From: Sipunculus nudus
Taxonomy: Eukaryota > Annelida > Sipuncula > Golfingiida > Sipunculidae
Direction: 5' to 3'
Length of the DNA: 64,000 bases
Assembly (NCBI GenBank): GCA_026874595.1
Contig: CM049313.1
Span: 39,214,659-39,278,658, forward strand
Each line of letters opens with the position of its first letter. The first letter of the stretch is position 1. Made by a program: the position numbers and the translations under genes. Shown here in pieces: positions 60,583 through 64,000 of this stretch. The notes under the pieces are model-generated. The model was not told the origin of the DNA and ran no database searches. It saw nothing but the letters and a program-made list of their open reading frames with translations.

Positions 60583-60685
60583 GAATGTCCAACCTCAACT
60601 CCAGACTCAAGGCAGCAGCAGTGTGACAGATACAACAGGGTCAAATACAGGGGGCGCTACTTCAGATGGAAATACCATATCAGAG
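60583..60685 (+). CDS. Exon encoding end of TSP1 and start of cysteine-rich module, ADAMTS-like protein
   Basis: The 103-bp exon follows the acceptor gccctgCAG and ends at the donor AGAG|gtcagt. It enters in phase 0 and leaves in phase 1. It begins with ECP, the sixth TSP1 cysteine, then SRQQQCDRYN and RGRYFRWKYH. The pattern CP-x(6)-R-x-QQC-x-x-[FY]N-x(n)-[YF]xW is the entry of the ADAMTS cysteine-rich/spacer module, which in the family is followed by a CELxC segment. I looked for that next exon (entry phase 1) between 60686 and 64000 and did not see one, so it probably lies beyond the window. The exon is arginine- and glutamine-rich but otherwise has no unusual features. Confidence 0.87.
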
Positions 60686-61505
60686 GTCAGTAACCATGGC
60701 AACAGAAGAGTTAAGTTATAATGATTTACCCAAGTATCTCGTATATATGAGACGCATGGCCCTGTGGAAGAACAGGCTATCTGTTTACATATATGAAATA
60801 AATGTATATGCTTTTGACACAGTTTTGTAACATACTTTTCTCTTTATTGAGCGTGAGTTTTTTCCATGCATATATTGATAAGAATGTTTAAATTTGTATA
60901 TTGAAATAAACTTAAGTATCCTTAAGATTCATTGATCTCTCTTTTTTTTATAAGATTATAAACTCAACTCTTTAAATGAAAAAAAAAGTTTGCCTCTAGT
61001 ATGAGTGCTGCCACCTAGGAAAGAAATTAGTGACCAAAATTAGGACAGCCTCACTGGTGTGTACAAGTGATGGTCAAAGGTCAATTGTCTTAGCCTTTAC
61101 ACGGTACTCAGTTACAGATAAGGATACTCATGGTAGTAATCAGGAAGTGGATTAATTCATCACTGTACTTTATAGAAATAGCACATATTTTTGTGATTTT
61201 ATGAATGTTAGAGAGAACATATCTCATAATTTGTTAAATTTTACCTCAGTTGATATTTTATCCATATTTATTAAAAGAGGTAGTGACCCTCATGATGATC
61301 CAATGGATTTGATAAGAAAAAAATTATGTCATGTGAATACACCAATCCTTATCCTTATCCAGCAAAAGGGTTGTTAGGTTGTATTATAATTTCACCCTTT
61401 TACCATTTCTAGTATATAGCATCTTCAAACAATTTAAATAAAACACATTTTCAATAGGTAAAATATTTATATCCTTAAAATAAGTACTTCTGGGACATAA
61501 AGTTG
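60686..61505. other. Intronic non-coding DNA
   Basis: Start of the intron after the last recognised exon. A GGTCAAAGGTCA pair (near-DR1) lies at about 61074-61085. Confidence 0.5.
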
Positions 61506-61512
61506 TGGCACT

Positions 61513-61624
61513 TGGGGGGGGGGGGGGCATTTCAGAACCTTAGGGGGGCCTAAGCCAAAATTTCTTTGGCCCCCCCCCCCCCCACATTTTCTTTTGCCCT
61601 CAGTTTGCCCCCCCCCCCCCCTCC
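61513..61624. repeat. Poly-G followed by two poly-C tracts (inverted)
   Basis: A run of about 15 G, a shorter G6 run, and two C runs of about 15 each lie within 112 bp. G and C runs could pair, and CCTTAGG/CCTAAG and GCCAAA/TTTGGC are smaller inverted words between them. Confidence 0.92.
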
Positions 61625-64000
61625 CCAATTTTTAAAATCCTTGTGCAACCACTGTGATTATGCACATTTACCCTACATTCTTAATTAATTCGTAAAGAAA
61701 AAAATTATTATGATCTTGGAATTCCAAAATAAAACAGTAAAAATGAGTTAATATAGTTTTGCTGACGCATGGACTGTCGATGTCATTCATATATGAGCAG
61801 TAATACAAGAAGTAAAAAAATATCAAACTTCTATACCCTTTTTATTCCAATTTGGCGACCACTTAAAAATAATTAGTTTTCTCCAAGTTTGAGATAAAGG
61901 AGGATATTTCAAAATGAATTTGCGGTGGTTGAGATTGGAGAGGCAGCCGGTTTGATAACCTTCCCTAGAGACGCTGAGCTGCTCTGACACTCGAGCGCTC
62001 ATGTTACTACCAATATCATGGTTAAATATCAATAGAATCTGCTTTATTATATTTTATCTTTATTGCTAAATATCCCGTGTAAATTGCACACGGGGCATGT
62101 GCTACCAGGAATGGTACATGTGTTTGCTTAGTCATGGACACCCATGTGGAACAATTGAGCACTTTATATATATTATGATAATGCATCTTGGAATCTTAAA
62201 AAAAAAATTGCATTTCAAACAAGCTCAAGTTTGATAAAGATGCTGCTTGATATGATGTCATGAAAGAAGAATGCTAGTCAGATACAACACTGTTGCCCAC
62301 GAGAGACTGAGGCTTTTAGCATTAACATCATCGGCAGTAAACATCAACGGCAGTCGCCACATTAGAACATTTTAGAAATTAAGCTTTCAAAATATTGTAA
62401 GTAATTACAGAGGAAAACCGCGGGGGCACAAGACTCCCACGCCAATCCTTTGATGATTAATTATTACGCTGGATCAAAACACACCTTGACCAATGAGTGA
62501 TCTGTACAATTGTCTCTCCCACCTGACAACTGAGCGCCAAGTTTTGTTGATTTGAAATAGCAAAGAAAAATTATTAAGGTTTCACAAAAAAGGCGTTTAC
62601 GAAATAAAACAGATTCCGAATTATTTGAGAATGTACAGTACTTGCTGCTGACCTCGTTCTGACCTCTGGATGTTTACAACAGTCAACTCATATTACTAAA
62701 CTTTATGAAATCTTTATATTCTGAACAAATGTACATGAGTGGTTAATTTTTTCAGTTTTCATGACAATAAGGGAAGGAATGTAACATGGTGGCCTATAAG
62801 AGGGTGTGTACATCCTTCAGAATCATGAAAACCTTACAATTTGCAGTGTCAAAATCAGATGTTTAAACATTCATAAAATTCTAGAAAAAGAAACAGAAAA
62901 GTCATGAAAGATAATGTTATCAGAGATTCTTTAAATGTCCTGGATCTGACCTTGGCTACTTAATAAGTTTATGAATTCATTCTCCTAACATTTGTTTTGT
63001 AATATTTGAACCATTTGCCATGCGGCTGCTTTCAGTGTATAGTACCTACATAGTAAAAATGTTTTTTTTTAAACATTGAAACAATGAATATTATACATGT
63101 GATACTAAATCATTACTAACTCAGCTTTTGCTCAGCTTACCACAAAAAAGATAATAAGCAAGATTTTATCCAGATTTTGTTGGGTGGATAATCATACACG
63201 TCTTCTTTGCATAGGAAATGCCTACATTTTTGCCTCTAATGAACAAGAGGTTGGCGCACACACACACACACACACATATATATATACTTGCTGTAGTCTC
63301 TGGTACCCATGGGGTAGGTGCATCCCAATTAATGATTCCCCAACTTCTACAGTGTTCTCTTTTTCTCCTTCAAATTATACATAAGAAGTGGCCATATTGC
63401 GATAAAATTCTTAATATTTGATATTAAAGCATGTCTAATAGAGAAATTTGGTTAATTAAATCATTGGTTCAATAATAAACTAGATTAAATTAAAACTAAT
63501 TGTGCTTTACTGCATGTCAGCATAATGGATTAATATACCTATATTTGCAAGCTTAATTGGTCTGCTTGTATAATAATATAATAATACTAAGTTGTTTCTA
63601 CCACTGAAAAGTAACTTTGTTTAGTACTTGTTAAAGTAATTGTTTGCCAGCTGTCTCATTCTCCTCTAACATTAAAAGTTCAAATTTATTTTTATGTTAA
63701 AATTTTGATTAGGAGTCATCTAAGTCAAGACATTTATTTGGGTAATAAATTATGCTAAGGAGATGTCAAATCCCCTTTACTTTTTATATGAAGACTTAAC
63801 TTACTGATCACCAAAAATTCACGGTTTCATTCCAGTTTGTTATAGCCATTGCTCAGTCACCTAAACTTCATTCCACTACGCCTGTACACATTTCTATATT
63901 GATAATTCTTTCAGATATTTTTGTCATCAATGAAAATTCCGTTTTTATCACAAGAGGTTTAGTGTGATGATTTGAAATATGGTATCATATACTATTTGTC
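61625..64000. other. Intronic non-coding DNA to window end
   Basis: I searched for the next ADAMTS-like exon (entry phase 1, CELxC-type residues) and did not see it. The stretch at 61900-62560 is somewhat richer in CpG and has CCAAT words but no exon that I can support. Confidence 0.5.
63257..63286. repeat. (CA)n(TA)n microsatellite
   Basis: About nine CA repeats followed by TA repeats. Confidence 0.97.

Larger units (their letters stand above)
28264..60685 (+). other. ADAMTS-like secreted protein gene, 5' part (gene span)
   Basis: This entry marks the span of one split gene; four exons are listed separately. Joined in order they encode the end of a signal peptide, one complete six-cysteine thrombospondin type-1 repeat and the start of an ADAMTS-type cysteine-rich module, with matching splice phases at every junction. 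Members of this family (ADAMTSL4, ADAMTSL6/THSD4, papilin) are secreted, lack the metalloprotease domain and act in the extracellular matrix, several of them on fibrillin microfibrils. A signal peptide leading directly into TSP1, followed by FRWK-like sequence, fits the ADAMTSL4/ADAMTSL6 group best, but papilin is not excluded. The protein start and the spacer and C-terminal TSP1 repeats are not found in the window. Introns are about 25.7, 2.9 and 3.4 kb. Confidence 0.8.

Overview
This window is AT-rich, intron-dominated animal genomic DNA with no bacterial-style operons. The repeats suggest a lophotrochozoan, most likely a mollusc: copies opening TTTAGCTCAGCTGACT, GTCC-rich tracts, and elements with internal tandem arrays resemble repeats I know from bivalve and gastropod genomes. 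The species cannot be named from the sequence alone. None of the long open reading frames looks like an intact gene. They come from AT microsatellites, interspersed repeats or chance.

One protein-coding gene can be assembled exon by exon on the + strand. It is the 5' part of an ADAMTS-like (ADAMTSL4/ADAMTSL6-THSD4 or papilin type) secreted matrix protein. Its exons are a signal-peptide exon (28264-28306), two exons that together form one complete thrombospondin type-1 repeat (54046-54164 and 57071-57140), and an exon (60583-60685) carrying the last TSP1 cysteine and the start of the ADAMTS-type cysteine-rich module. The splice phases agree along the whole chain (2 in, 0/0, 2/2, 0/0, 1 out). 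The start codon is in an exon I could not find. The rest of the gene lies beyond 64000.

Layout: 1-28 kb is non-coding (upstream region or first intron) with a decayed Helitron-like element (2.6-3.1 kb), a LINE reverse-transcriptase relic (3.65-3.84 kb), degenerate minisatellites (9.4, 10.6-11.2, 18.6-19.2 kb), a CpG-dense patch (19.2-20.2 kb) and a 673-bp foldback element sitting in an AT microsatellite (24.3-25.0 kb). From 28.3 to 54.0 kb is one intron of about 25.7 kb, filled by repeat family A (copies at 28.9-30.3, 39.4-40.8 and a nested cluster at 42.8-49.4 kb) and family B (52.0-53.4 kb). From 54 to 64 kb are the TSP1 and cysteine-rich exons, a hAT-like MITE, another family A copy, and intron.

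The most interesting material is in the repeats. Families A and B share one design: a 5' terminal hairpin with a three-base loop, a 3' hairpin just before CTAG or CTTG followed by T, no visible target duplication, internal tandem arrays, and the palindrome GGTGGCGCCACC. This resembles non-autonomous Helitron/Helentron elements. Many repeats also carry clusters of AGGTCA half-sites in DR0/DR1/DR2 spacing, the binding format of nuclear receptors, and a similar cluster lies 0.38 kb upstream of the signal-peptide exon.
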